Positions 1 through 8,790 of a stretch of DNA of 64,000 nt are shown piece after piece (position 1 is the first letter of the stretch; every line of letters begins with the position of its first letter). Origin of the DNA: Betaproteobacteria bacterium (GTDB lineage Bacteria > Pseudomonadota > Gammaproteobacteria > Burkholderiales > JACQAP01); assembly GCA_016194905.1 (NCBI GenBank), contig JACQAP010000005.1, positions 320,313-384,312 of the forward strand. Reading direction: 5' to 3'. The notes beneath the pieces were generated by a model, which was not told the DNA's origin, did not search any database, and saw only the letters and a list, made by a program, of their open reading frames with translations. A program made the position numbers and the translations under genes.

Positions 1-121
1 CGCCGTCGAGCCGGTCCCTCGAAAGATCCACGATGCCGCAAAGTCCGTCGGCAAAAGCCACCTCCAGCCTACGGCCGGGAAGCACCCTCAATCTCGTTAC
101 ATTCCAAGGAACCATAGCCAT
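1..121 (-). CDS. DUF2442 domain protein (C-terminus cut by window edge)
   Basis: About 40 residues are visible, beginning MAMVPWNVTRL and continuing through an LEVAFADG strand and a GIVDLS turn, the usual opening of DUF2442 proteins. The molecular function is unknown; these small proteins are typically encoded next to DUF4160 proteins. The ATG at 121 overlaps the TGA of the upstream DUF4160 gene (TGATG), suggesting translational coupling. A second in-frame ATG at 115 has a GGAG about 8 bases upstream and could be the real start. The C-terminal half lies outside the window, so intactness cannot be judged. Confidence 0.7.
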   Translation of the reverse strand, partial: MAMVPWNVTRLRVLPGRRLEVAFADGLCGIVDLSRDRLDG

Positions 122-377
122 CACTCCAAAGGTTGGATCGGCTTGGGCATTTGGTTCGCTCGGCACAAGCGCCAGTCTTCCCTAAGTTCTCCACGGTGCT
201 CGGTTGCCCACTCCAGCGCAAGCGCCAGCGCACGCCGTGGCAAATTTCCTCTCAGCACTTCGTCTCGATCGCGATGATCGCCTCGAACTCTCCATAACGA
301 GCGTGAAAATGCGCCGGCTCGTGTTCACGCCAGTACATGGTAATGACGATACCAAAGAAAACGCTGATTGTGGGCAT
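121..377 (-). pseudogene. DUF4160 protein gene with a single-base frameshift
   Basis: The first reading frame gives MPTISVFFGIVITMYWREH, then PAHFHARYGEFEAIIAIET, the conserved N-terminal half of DUF4160. It then hits a TGA near base 252. Shifting frame by one base recovers VLRGNLPRRALALALEWA and EDWRLCR, the conserved C-terminal half, up to a TGA at 123-121. The span is 257 nt, one base short of 86 codons, so a one-base deletion (or sequencing error) explains it. GAGG lies about 8 bases before the ATG at 377. The TGATG overlap with the DUF2442 gene shows an original two-gene operon. DUF4160 has no established biochemical function. Confidence 0.75.
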
Positions 378-453
378 TTCGCGCGCCTCAGGTCCGACCC
401 TTCATGTCATCGATTACATTGAGGATCGCCACGGAGTCGGACCGGGCGCCCCC

Positions 454-1770
454 TCAGACCAATCCCTTGAACGGCGAATAGCGTTCGCACCACGCTGCAG
501 TTGCCAGAAGGTAGTTCTCTTCTTCCGCCGCGCCGATGAGTTGCAGTCCGAGCGGCATGACCTTCGGTCCCTTGCCCGTCGGAATCACGATGGCCGGAAG
601 GCCAACCAGTGTCCAGATGCTGCAGAAGCGCGGATCGCCGGTGTTCTCGCGTGTGGCGGGCGCCTCCCCCGCGGCAGGCGGGGTCATGATCGCCGAATAA
701 CCGCGGTCGAAGAATTCCGCCAGGCTTTGCTGCAACTGCGTGCGCACTTTCAACGCTTCGCGGTAATCCGCCTCGCGGATGTTCTCGCCTTCATCGAGCG
801 CCTTGTTCAGGTAATCGGAAAATCCACCGCGCCAGATTTCCCGCGCTTTCTTCGCCAGCCGCGCAACTTCGTACAGCATGATGGTGCGATGGATCTTGTG
901 CGCGCCATCGAATTCGCCGGCGATCTCCAGCACGTCTACCGACGCTCCCGCGTCGCGCAGGCGACCGATGTCCGCTTCGAACTGCATGCGCTGGTCGGGC
1001 TGCGCCAGATACCACACCGGGGAACGCACCGCGGCCAGCTTCGGCGCATTGCGCAAAGGCCTGACTTCCGGTGTGATCACCGTGCGTTGTGCTGTCAGGC
1101 TGGACACCAGGAAGGCCGCATCCGCCACTGAGCGCGCGAACACGCCGGGCTGATCCAAGGTCGGGGAGAACGGCATCGCGCCGCGCGCCGACATCTGACC
1201 GAAGCTGGGCTTGTAACCGACGATGCCGCAGAACGCGGCCGGCCGGATGACCGAACCGTTGGTTTGCGTACCGAGCGCACCCGCGACGAACCCCGCCGCG
1301 ACGGCCGCCGCTGATCCACTGGAGGAACCGCCCGGCGTGTGGGCGATATTCCAGGGATTTCGGGTTTTCGCCGGCACCATGAACGCGGCTTCGGTGGTCA
1401 CGGTCTTGCCGAACATGATTCCGCCCGCGGACTCCAGCCGGGCAACCACATCGGCCGTGACGTCCGGCACATAGCCGGCGTACGCACGACAACCCATCTC
1501 CGTGGGAATGCCCGCCGTATAGAACAGATCCTTGACCCCTATCGGCATGCCGTGCAACGGATGCGCGACCCGCATCGCACTGTCGGCCTTGTCCGCCCGG
1601 CCCGCCAACTCCAGTGCACGCGCGCGATCGAGCCATTGCCATGCCTGAACGTCTTTTTCCAGTGCATCGATGCGCGCAATCAAATCCCGCGTGTAGTCGG
1701 CACTGGTCAACTTGCCGGAACGGATGCGCAGCGCGGCATCGCGCAATCCAAGTTTGTAGAGTTCTGTCAT
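454..1770 (-). CDS. Amidase-signature family amidase
   Basis: This 438-residue protein belongs to the amidase signature (AS) hydrolases, which cleave carboxamides with a Ser-cisSer-Lys triad. The expected residues are visible: Lys80 in GVKDLF, Ser149 in the GGSSSGSAAA glycine/serine loop and Ser173 in TNGSVIRPAAF, with the 24-residue Ser-Ser spacing of the family. The length is usual for a stand-alone amidase. No gatB or gatC is nearby and the sequence lacks GatA-like context, so a role in tRNA amidation is unlikely. It follows a D-2-hydroxyacid dehydrogenase gene by 46 bp on the same strand, suggesting a small catabolic operon. The substrate cannot be inferred. Confidence 0.88.
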   Translation of the reverse strand: MTELYKLGLRDAALRIRSGKLTSADYTRDLIARIDALEKDVQAWQWLDRARALELAGRADKADSAMRVAHPLHGMPIGVKDLFYTAGIPTEMGCRAYAGYVPDVTADVVARLESAGGIMFGKTVTTEAAFMVPAKTRNPWNIAHTPGGSSSGSAAAVAAGFVAGALGTQTNGSVIRPAAFCGIVGYKPSFGQMSARGAMPFSPTLDQPGVFARSVADAAFLVSSLTAQRTVITPEVRPLRNAPKLAAVRSPVWYLAQPDQRMQFEADIGRLRDAGASVDVLEIAGEFDGAHKIHRTIMLYEVARLAKKAREIWRGGFSDYLNKALDEGENIREADYREALKVRTQLQQSLAEFFDRGYSAIMTPPAAGEAPATRENTGDPRFCSIWTLVGLPAIVIPTGKGPKVMPLGLQLIGAAEEENYLLATAAWCERYSPFKGLV

Positions 1771-1816
1771 TTGTCGGGTTCCCGAACGCAGCGCAACGCT
1801 GCGTTGAAAAGGTTGA

Positions 1817-2803
1817 TTACGCTTTCAGGAAAGTCCTGTAGTCCGGATTCAGAAGATTCGACGGAATCTGGCCGGACAACGCAGCGGCGAGGTTCTTCGC
1901 GGCTGTCATGGCCATCGCCTTGCGCGTCGGTTCCGAAGCACTGGCGATGTGCGGCGACAGCACGACATTGGCGAGTTCGAGAAACCCCGGATTCAGGCTG
2001 GGTTCGTTTTCGTAGACGTCCAGCCCCGCCGCCCAGATCCTGTTCTTCCTCAGCGTCTCGATTAGCGCCGCGTCATCGACGATGCCGCCGCGCGCCATGT
2101 TGATCAGCACGGCGGTCGGTTTCATCAGCGCAAGTTCTCTTGCGCCGATGAAGTGCTGCGTTTCCGGCGTGAAGGGCAGGATCAGCAGCACCACATCGGC
2201 CTTGCGCAGCAACTCCTCCTTGCCGGCGTGGACGGCGCCGGATTCCCTTTCCGCGTCGGTCGCGGCACGGTTGCGGCTGTGATACATAATCTTCATGTCG
2301 AAGCCGCGTGCGCGTCGTGCGATCGCCTGCCCGATGCGTCCGAAGCCGAAGATGCCAAGCGTCGCGCCATGCACATCCTGGCCGAGCATCTGCTTCAGGA
2401 ACGTGCCTTTCCATTTGCCCTTGCGCAGGTAGGCTTCGCCCTCGGTCATGCGCCGGCAGGTGGCGATGATCAGCCCCATCGAATAATCGGCCACGCTGTC
2501 CGTCAGAACACCCGGCGTGTTGGTCACCATGACGCCGTGACGGGTACACGCCTCGACGTCGATGTTGTTGTACCCCACCGCGGTATTGCAGACCGCCCTG
2601 ATGGTGGGGCATTTGTCCAGCAGCTCGGCGTCGATGCGGTCGCTGGAAGAGGTCTGCACGCCGTCCTTGCCCTGCAGTTTGGCGATCAGCTCCTCGCGCG
2701 CGTAGAGGCGGTCGGCCTGATTGGACTCGACCTCGAAATGGCTTTTAAGGAAATCGATGGTTTCGTCGAATACTTCACGGGTGACCAGGATCTTCTGTTT
2801 CAT
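1817..2803 (-). CDS. D-isomer-specific 2-hydroxyacid dehydrogenase
   Basis: This 328-residue NAD(P)-dependent dehydrogenase interconverts 2-oxoacids and D-2-hydroxyacids. The Rossmann signature GFGRIG is at residues 153-158. Catalytic residues are Arg238 (NMARGG), Glu267 (DVYENEP) and His285 (SPHIAS). It most resembles the glyoxylate/hydroxypyruvate reductase branch (GhrB/GyaR-like), but the exact substrate is inference. The ATG is preceded by AAAGG at good spacing. It sits between an upstream permease gene (50 bp away) and the amidase downstream, all on the minus strand, and may be co-transcribed with both. Confidence 0.88.
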   Translation of the reverse strand: MKQKILVTREVFDETIDFLKSHFEVESNQADRLYAREELIAKLQGKDGVQTSSSDRIDAELLDKCPTIRAVCNTAVGYNNIDVEACTRHGVMVTNTPGVLTDSVADYSMGLIIATCRRMTEGEAYLRKGKWKGTFLKQMLGQDVHGATLGIFGFGRIGQAIARRARGFDMKIMYHSRNRAATDAERESGAVHAGKEELLRKADVVLLILPFTPETQHFIGARELALMKPTAVLINMARGGIVDDAALIETLRKNRIWAAGLDVYENEPSLNPGFLELANVVLSPHIASASEPTRKAMAMTAAKNLAAALSGQIPSNLLNPDYRTFLKA

Positions 2804-2852
2804 CTTGCCTTTCTCTTTGAATTTTTTGGTGTGCCGGCAACGCCAGCGGAGG

Positions 2853-4172
2853 TTATCCCGAAGCCGTGCGGATCGGCAAGAACGTCGGCCATCCCGTCAC
2901 GCGCTCACAAGGCACGATCCCGCTGGTTGCCACCCGGGATTGCGCCCCGGGCGAGGCTGCCGCCCGCGTGGCGCGTGCTCCTTCGGGTTGCCAGCCCAGC
3001 AGCCACAACAGAGCGAAAAACCCCAGCACATAGGCGACGGCAACGTGCCAGCCGTGCCATATCCAGGCGCCGACCGACCTCGATTCGGGAAACAGGCTCG
3101 ACAACGCCACGCCGGCGGAAGAGCCGAACCAGATCATCGACCCGCCGAAGCCGACCGCATAGGCCAGCATGCCCCAATCATAACCGCCCTGCTGAAGCGC
3201 CAGTGCGGTGAGCGGTATGTTGTCGAATACCGCAGAAACAAAACCGAGTCCGAACGCCGTCTTCCAGGAAGCCGCCGGCAAATTTTCCACCGGCATCAGC
3301 GAAGCGGCGAGCACCAGCGACAGCAGGAACACGCTGCCCCTGAGCGCCCCCGGCACCTGTTGCCAGGCCGGTCGCCGCAACGGCGCGGCCGCCAGCAACG
3401 CCATCCAAACCGCGGCACCTATGAACGGGAACCGATCGGCAAGCTCCGGAAACCCGACATTGGTCGCGACGTTGGCCGCAATTGCCGCCAGCAGGATGAC
3501 CCCAACGACGCCCAGCCGGACCCAGTCCACTCGCACATCGGCAGGAGGGTCGGGCGTAATGGGCGCATGACGCTGCTGTTGGCGCGCCGCCACCACGCCG
3601 CAAAACAGCATGGCGACCGCTGCCGCCACATACGCATGCAATACCGAAATGGGACTTACGCCGGCGATCCACATCATCGTCGTCGTGGTATCGCCGACCA
3701 CGCTGCCCGAGCCACCGGCATTGGACGCCGCCACGATGGCGGCGAGGTATCCAAGATGCACCCCGCCGCGAAATACGGTGGAGGCAATGGTGCCGCCGAT
3801 CACCGCGGCCGCGATATTGTCCAGAAAGCTCGACAGCGCGAAGACCATGAGCAGAAGCACGAATCCGCCCTTCCAGTCGTCGGGCAGGAATCGGGGTAAC
3901 GCATCGGGCGCGCGACTGTCGCGGAAGTGCTGCGCCAGCAGCGCGAACCCCACCAGCAGCCCAAACAGGTTGGCGAGAACCACCCATTCGTGGCCGAGAT
4001 GCGTGAGCAGTCCGTCGATGCCCGGGCCGGTCTTGAAGCCGGTGATCATCAGCTTGTAGACGACGATCGCGGACAACCCGATCACGGCGACTCTCAGCGT
4101 ATGGCGATGAAACAGCGCAATGCCGGCCAGCGTCAGAGCGAACAGAATGAATTCGAAGGGAATGCCAAGCAT
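2853..4172 (-). CDS. Ion-transporter superfamily permease (SLC13/citrate-transporter or NhaD-like)
   Basis: This 439-residue integral membrane protein has about 11 hydrophobic segments. The segment SSFLDNIAAA and the later block ASNAGGSGSVVGD followed by TTTTMMWIAG are typical of the arsenite/citrate/Na+-H+ (ArsB, SLC13, NhaD) ion-transporter superfamily, where paired loops bind substrate and cation. The start MLGIPFEFILF at 4172 is chosen because upstream in-frame codons overlap the neighbouring ybdK gene and encode non-conserved residues. No strong ribosome-binding site is visible. It lies between ybdK and the hydroxyacid dehydrogenase gene. The substrate may be an organic acid, but Na+/H+ exchange cannot be excluded. 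Confidence 0.75.
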   Translation of the reverse strand: MLGIPFEFILFALTLAGIALFHRHTLRVAVIGLSAIVVYKLMITGFKTGPGIDGLLTHLGHEWVVLANLFGLLVGFALLAQHFRDSRAPDALPRFLPDDWKGGFVLLLMVFALSSFLDNIAAAVIGGTIASTVFRGGVHLGYLAAIVAASNAGGSGSVVGDTTTTMMWIAGVSPISVLHAYVAAAVAMLFCGVVAARQQQRHAPITPDPPADVRVDWVRLGVVGVILLAAIAANVATNVGFPELADRFPFIGAAVWMALLAAAPLRRPAWQQVPGALRGSVFLLSLVLAASLMPVENLPAASWKTAFGLGFVSAVFDNIPLTALALQQGGYDWGMLAYAVGFGGSMIWFGSSAGVALSSLFPESRSVGAWIWHGWHVAVAYVLGFFALLWLLGWQPEGARATRAAASPGAQSRVATSGIVPCERVTGWPTFLPIRTASG

Positions 4173-4243
4173 AGGTTGTGCGCAATGATAGCTGCTCGCG
4201 CTGCATCGGCAAATGCATCGAACAGAATTTACTCCGCCAGGAT

Positions 4244-5389
4244 TTAATCCGCGGCGGCCTGAGCTGCACTCCCCGTTGCGCCAGCCCACAACTGACTCTG
4301 CCGCCGGACCACATCGTTCAGCGTCTGAGTAGCCTTTAGTTCGGCCCGCAACCAGGATGCGTCGTTCTCGCCGGATTCGATGCAGCGCCGGATTTCCTCA
4401 AGTGCTGCCGTGGAACCCAGGACATCGGCGTGGGGAGCCAGCCGCACCAGCGTTTCCGCGATGTCTTCCTTGAGCGTCCGGCGGGTACGCGATCCGGCGT
4501 CGATGAAACCGGCTTCCAGTCCATAGCGGCAGGCGGTAAAGCGGTTGAAGCTGTAGACGCGATAGACATCCAGCGACGGCGCGCTGGGCCGGTCCAGCAG
4601 CAGATGGCGCGCGAGAGCCTGCGCGTAGGCCGCCAGCGCCGCGGCCTTCTCGACGGTCAGCGGCGTATCGCAGACACGGATCTCGATGGTGCCGAATTCC
4701 GGCTTGGGCCGGATGTCCCAGTAGAAATCCTTCATGCTCTCGACCACCTTGAGATCGCGCATGGTGTCGAAATAGCCGTTGAATTCGCTCCAGTCGGCAA
4801 CGAAAGGCATGGTGCCCGAAAGCGGAAAGGCGTTGATGTTGTTCAGCCGCGATGAGTCAAAAACAGTGTCCATCCCCTGCGAGAAAGGAGATGAGGCTGA
4901 CAGCGCGATGAAGTGGGGAATGTAGCGCGACATCATGTGCAGCAGATAGATGGCGTCATCGCCGGAACTCACGCCGACGTGAATGTGCTGTCCGAAAACG
5001 GTGAACTGCTTGGCGAGGTAACCGTATATCTCGTGCAGGTGGAAGAAGCGCTCCTTCGGGAAAATGCGCTGCTCGCTCCATTTCTGGAACGGGTGCGCGC
5101 CGCCGCCTGCGATCGCCAGGTTCAACCGGCGTGCATTGCCGACCACGGTGTCGCGTATCGCCGTGAGTTCGGAGAGCATGGTGAGGTAGTCGGTATGCAC
5201 CGAGGTACTGATCTCGATCATGCTTTCGGTGATTTCCGGCTTGATGTCGCCGGCATGCTTTTCCTTCTCGATCAGCGCGAGCAGGTCCTCCGCGCCACGA
5301 ATGAGGTTCCAGTCGTGGGTGCTGAGGATCATCAGCTCGAGCTCGACGCCCATTGTGAAGGGCGCCGACCGGCTGAATTCGAGCGTCAT
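4244..5389 (-). CDS. ybdK: YbdK-type carboxylate-amine ligase (GCS2 family)
   Basis: This 381-residue member of glutamate-cysteine ligase family 2 forms an ATP-dependent gamma-peptide bond; E. coli YbdK has weak glutamate-cysteine ligase activity. Conserved blocks are TMGVELELM near the N-terminus, EITESMIEIST, QHIHVGV, the ASSPF segment and TIEIRVCDTPLT, which contribute the ATP/metal-binding carboxylates. Length and architecture are standard. Its ATG overlaps the stop codon of the upstream antiporter gene in an ATGA junction, so the two proteins are translationally coupled. The physiological substrate is not known for most family members; a thiol-related role is inferred only from homology and the antiporter neighbour. 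Confidence 0.87.
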   Translation of the reverse strand: MTLEFSRSAPFTMGVELELMILSTHDWNLIRGAEDLLALIEKEKHAGDIKPEITESMIEISTSVHTDYLTMLSELTAIRDTVVGNARRLNLAIAGGGAHPFQKWSEQRIFPKERFFHLHEIYGYLAKQFTVFGQHIHVGVSSGDDAIYLLHMMSRYIPHFIALSASSPFSQGMDTVFDSSRLNNINAFPLSGTMPFVADWSEFNGYFDTMRDLKVVESMKDFYWDIRPKPEFGTIEIRVCDTPLTVEKAAALAAYAQALARHLLLDRPSAPSLDVYRVYSFNRFTACRYGLEAGFIDAGSRTRRTLKEDIAETLVRLAPHADVLGSTAALEEIRRCIESGENDASWLRAELKATQTLNDVVRRQSQLWAGATGSAAQAAAD

Positions 5390-6603
5390 GCGCCAGCTCC
5401 AGTTGCCGGTTCGGTTTCACCCGCCCGGCGAAGCGCCCATTGCGTAGCCAGCGGCCCGACCAGTTCGAGAATAACCACGGCCGACAGCACAATCGAGGAC
5501 AGCTTCGCGCCGAATTCCGGATACAGCGCCGAGGCGCCCTGCACCATCACGACGGCAATGGCCGACATCGGCACCATGCCGATTCCGAGCAGCAGGGCTT
5601 TCTTTTGCGTGATGCCGGACAACGGCGCGAACAATCCAAGTCCGATCAGCTTGCCGGCGAGTCGCGCGAGAATGAATGCAGCACCGATGGCACCGGCCAC
5701 TGCGAGTTCAGAAAGCCGTAGTCCGGCTCCAGTGATCACGAACAGCATGACCAGGAAAAACTGGCCCCCGGGACCGAACTCGACCGCCATCAGGTCGTGG
5801 TCCCGGTCCAGATTTTTGGCGAATACGCCAAAGGCGAGCAAGGCCAGCAGCACTGACAGCTTGAAGGAGATCGCGCAACCGACGGTGCCGACGATCAGTC
5901 CGAGCAGCATGCCGAACTGGCTGTCCTCGCGCTTGCCCAGCCAGCGCGCGAGCGTGCGCGCGACGATGAACGCCACATACCCCAGCGCTGAAGAGCCGAC
6001 GATCAGGTACAGCGGATGCGACACCACCCGCAGCCAGTCGGCGCGATATTCCAGATGCACAAAACCGAACAGCAGCGCGATCAACAAGAAAGCAAATACG
6101 TTGTTCAGCGCGGTGAGTGCCAACAACCGCTCGGTCAGCGGGCCCGTGGCCCGCTGGTCGTGCACGATCATGATCAAAACCGCCGGAGAGGTTGCCATGG
6201 CGATGGCCGCTGCGGTCGCCGAATACACCGGCGCAATGTCGAAGAAGCGCAGTGTTCCGTAGACAAACAGGAACGACAGCAGACTTTCGGCCACGCTGCT
6301 CGCCAGCAGCCAGCGGTCGTGGGTGAACCAGCGGAAATCCAGCCGGCGCCCCAGCTCGAACAGAATCAAGCCGAGGGAAATATCGACGAAGATCGATAAC
6401 TCGCCGAGCATGGTCTGATCGAGCAGGCCGAGCACGCCGGGTCCGAGCACCAATCCTGTCGCGACGAACCCGGTGATCCGGGGCAGTTTGAGCACACGCA
6501 CGAATATCTGCCCGACTCCGAGTCCGCATAACAGCACCGCGCCGACCAGCATCATGTTGCTGGCGGCGAGCGGAAAGGAAGGCAGGAAACCCATGTCATC
6601 CAT
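5386..6603 (-). CDS. Kef/CPA2-type cation:proton antiporter, membrane domain only
   Basis: This 405-residue, strongly hydrophobic protein has about 12-13 membrane segments. The N-terminal block LPRITGFVATGLVLGPGVLG and the later ATSPAVLIMIV and SFKLSVLLALLAFG segments are typical of the CPA2 monovalent cation/proton exchangers (KefB/KefC, GerN). Unlike KefB/C it stops after the transmembrane domain, with no C-terminal NAD-binding RCK/KTN domain. The stop overlaps the ybdK start (ATGA), coupling the two. No clear Shine-Dalgarno precedes the ATG at 6603; an in-frame ATG at 6594 is an alternative. It follows lutC by 107 bp and may have its own promoter there. Ion specificity is not evident. Confidence 0.82.
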   Translation of the reverse strand: MDDMGFLPSFPLAASNMMLVGAVLLCGLGVGQIFVRVLKLPRITGFVATGLVLGPGVLGLLDQTMLGELSIFVDISLGLILFELGRRLDFRWFTHDRWLLASSVAESLLSFLFVYGTLRFFDIAPVYSATAAAIAMATSPAVLIMIVHDQRATGPLTERLLALTALNNVFAFLLIALLFGFVHLEYRADWLRVVSHPLYLIVGSSALGYVAFIVARTLARWLGKREDSQFGMLLGLIVGTVGCAISFKLSVLLALLAFGVFAKNLDRDHDLMAVEFGPGGQFFLVMLFVITGAGLRLSELAVAGAIGAAFILARLAGKLIGLGLFAPLSGITQKKALLLGIGMVPMSAIAVVMVQGASALYPEFGAKLSSIVLSAVVILELVGPLATQWALRRAGETEPATGAGA

Positions 6604-6710
6604 GCCGGGCTTTGACCCGAGAACAGGGGCCGGAATTCAGCGCTGAAGCGGCAAAAAATCGATCCGGCCGGATGCCGGGTAGCCGGCGGATTCACCGTTT
6701 TTATTACGGC

Positions 6711-7361
6711 CTAACCACCCACGACGATGACATGGACCCTGAAAGGCCCATGCGCACCGAGCACAAGCGTCATCTCGATATCGGCAGTGCGCGATGGGCC
6801 GGATACGAAGTTCACCTGGCGCGGCAGGCCGACCCGTTCGCGACGCAGCAGGTCCCAGCCGTCTTCCATTGTCCGTACGATGCGGGAGGCCGCAACAATG
6901 GCCACATGAATTTCCGGCAACAGGCTGGTGGTCGCATGCGTGTTCTCGCCGGAAAGCAGCATCAACGTGCCGTTCTCGGCCGGCGCGCAAAACGCTCCGG
7001 TTATGCCGAGTTTATCGTCTCCATGACTGGGGCGCGCCTCGATCATCAATCCCGCACCGGCCCAATCGAGTTCTGCGAATTCCGGCCAGCACGCGCCGCT
7101 GGTCGGCAGGTTTTCCTCTGTCAGATAGGACGCTACCGCTCGCGGTACTTCAGCAAGCGATCCCACCTCGTCGACGGTAGACATCATCGCGATGCAGCGC
7201 TCTTTGAATCGCGGGACCGGCTCCCAGTCCATCGTCGGCAACGGTCCGCGCCCGCGAGCGTCGAGGTGCGCCAGGATCGCGTTTCTTTCCTTTGTGCCGG
7301 TCCCGGCTTCGCGGCCATTTGCTTCGCGAATGCGCCTGAGAATGTTGTCGCGCGCGCTCAT
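6711..7361 (-). CDS. lutC: Lactate utilization protein C (LUD domain)
   Basis: This 216-residue LUD-domain protein is the third subunit of the LutABC complex, which oxidises L-lactate to pyruvate in the cytoplasm. The C-terminal half carries the LUD core: ITGAFCAPAENGTLML, then HVAIVAASRIV and the ending FVSGPSRTADIEMTLVLG with a GAHGP loop. It lacks Fe-S cysteines, as expected for LutC. Its ATG overlaps the lutB stop (ATGA), so it is translated by coupling. It is the last gene of the lutA-lutB-lutC operon. Confidence 0.92.
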   Translation of the reverse strand: MSARDNILRRIREANGREAGTGTKERNAILAHLDARGRGPLPTMDWEPVPRFKERCIAMMSTVDEVGSLAEVPRAVASYLTEENLPTSGACWPEFAELDWAGAGLMIEARPSHGDDKLGITGAFCAPAENGTLMLLSGENTHATTSLLPEIHVAIVAASRIVRTMEDGWDLLRRERVGLPRQVNFVSGPSRTADIEMTLVLGAHGPFRVHVIVVGG

Positions 7362-8776
7362 CGCGTTCTCCGATTTCTATTCCGCGCATACAGTTCGCGA
7401 AATGTCTTGCCCCGCGGCGCGGGAAAGTCACGGCCCGACGTCCATTCCGAGCCTGCCGCCGGCAGTTTGTGCAGCAGTCGATCGCGCCCGCCCAGCCATT
7501 TGCCGATGCGGGCAGCGATGCGCGTCAGTACGCCATATATAGCCGGACGTGCAGCCGTCCACGCCCACAGTCTGAGCCCGACGCGCTCCGACCAAGGTCG
7601 CAGGTTTTTCTGCACCTGTTGTTCGCGCAACTTGCGCATCAGGTCGGGCAATGGAATCTTTACCGGACAGACGACACCACACTGATTGCACAGCGTCGAC
7701 GCGTTCGGCAGGTCGATCGCGTTCTCGATGCCGACATAGGCCGGCGTCAGGATCGAGCCGATCGGTCCGGGATACACCCAGCCATACGCATGCCCGCCGA
7801 TGTTCTGGTAGACCGGGCAGTGATTCATGCAGGCGCCGCAGCGGATGCAGCGCAGCGCCTCGCGAATCTCAGATGCAAGCACCTTTGTGCGTCCGGCATC
7901 CACGATGATCACATGGAATTCGCCGGGGCCGTCCGTGTCGCCGGGCCGCTTCGGTCCGGTGGTGAAGGAAAGGTAGTTGCTGATGGATTGCCCGGTCGCG
8001 GACCGGGTCAGCACACGCAGCAGCAACGAAATGTCTTCCAGCGTCGGTACGATTTTCTCGATGCCGGTGATTGCCACATGCACGCGCGGCATGGTGGTGG
8101 TCATGCGGCCGTTGCCCTCGTTGGTGACGATCATCGTCGAGCCGGTCTCGGCGACCAGGAAATTGGCGCCGCTGATCCCCATGTCCGCGTTGAGGAAGTG
8201 CGGGCGCAGCACCTCCCGCGCCTCATGGGTCAATGCTGCGATGTCGTTGAGTCGCGGACGACCGTGCTTTTCCGCGAACAGGTCGGCGATGTCGTCCTTC
8301 GACTTGTGCACGGCCGGGGCAATGATATGCGACGGCGTCTCGCCGAACTGCTGGATGATGTACTCGCCGAGGTCTGTCTCGCGCACATCGAGTCCGGCCG
8401 CCTCCAGCGCATGGTTGAGGTTGGTCTCCTCGCCCAACATCGACTTCGACTTGATGATCTTGCGCACCTCATGCTTGCGTGCAATCTCGATCACCAGCTC
8501 ATTGACCTGCTGCGGCGTTTCCGCCCAGTGCACGATGGTGCCGGCAGCTTTGGCTTTTTTCTCCCACTCTTCCAGCAGCAGATCCATGTGCTGAAGGCCG
8601 AAGTCCCGGATGCGTGCGGCCGCCTCGCGGATCTCTTCGAAATTGTCCAGCTCGAGGATGGAGCGGGAGCGCGCGACCACGAGCTTGCCTTTGGCGATGC
8701 GCAACGCCTTCTGTACCTTCGGATCGGCGAGCTTCCGGCTGGCTGCCTGTTTGAACTGATTCGATGAAACCTCCAT
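7358..8776 (-). CDS. lutB: Lactate utilization iron-sulfur protein LutB
   Basis: This 472-residue iron-sulfur subunit of the LutABC L-lactate oxidation complex has an N-terminal LUD domain (about residues 65-300) with the GISGANFLVAETGS segment. Two ferredoxin-type motifs follow: Cys310/313/316/320 (CIRCGACMNHC) and Cys363/366/370 (CNQCGVVC). The C-terminal 100 residues are the LutB-specific tail. The start at 8776 (MEVSSNQFKQ) has GGAGAAGAG just before it and lies 14 bp after the lutA stop. Longer open frame upstream overlaps lutA and is not conserved-looking. Electrons from lactate presumably pass through the clusters to the respiratory chain. Confidence 0.93.
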   Translation of the reverse strand: MEVSSNQFKQAASRKLADPKVQKALRIAKGKLVVARSRSILELDNFEEIREAAARIRDFGLQHMDLLLEEWEKKAKAAGTIVHWAETPQQVNELVIEIARKHEVRKIIKSKSMLGEETNLNHALEAAGLDVRETDLGEYIIQQFGETPSHIIAPAVHKSKDDIADLFAEKHGRPRLNDIAALTHEAREVLRPHFLNADMGISGANFLVAETGSTMIVTNEGNGRMTTTMPRVHVAITGIEKIVPTLEDISLLLRVLTRSATGQSISNYLSFTTGPKRPGDTDGPGEFHVIIVDAGRTKVLASEIREALRCIRCGACMNHCPVYQNIGGHAYGWVYPGPIGSILTPAYVGIENAIDLPNASTLCNQCGVVCPVKIPLPDLMRKLREQQVQKNLRPWSERVGLRLWAWTAARPAIYGVLTRIAARIGKWLGGRDRLLHKLPAAGSEWTSGRDFPAPRGKTFRELYARNRNRRTR

Positions 8777-8790
8777 CTCTTCTCCCCGGC

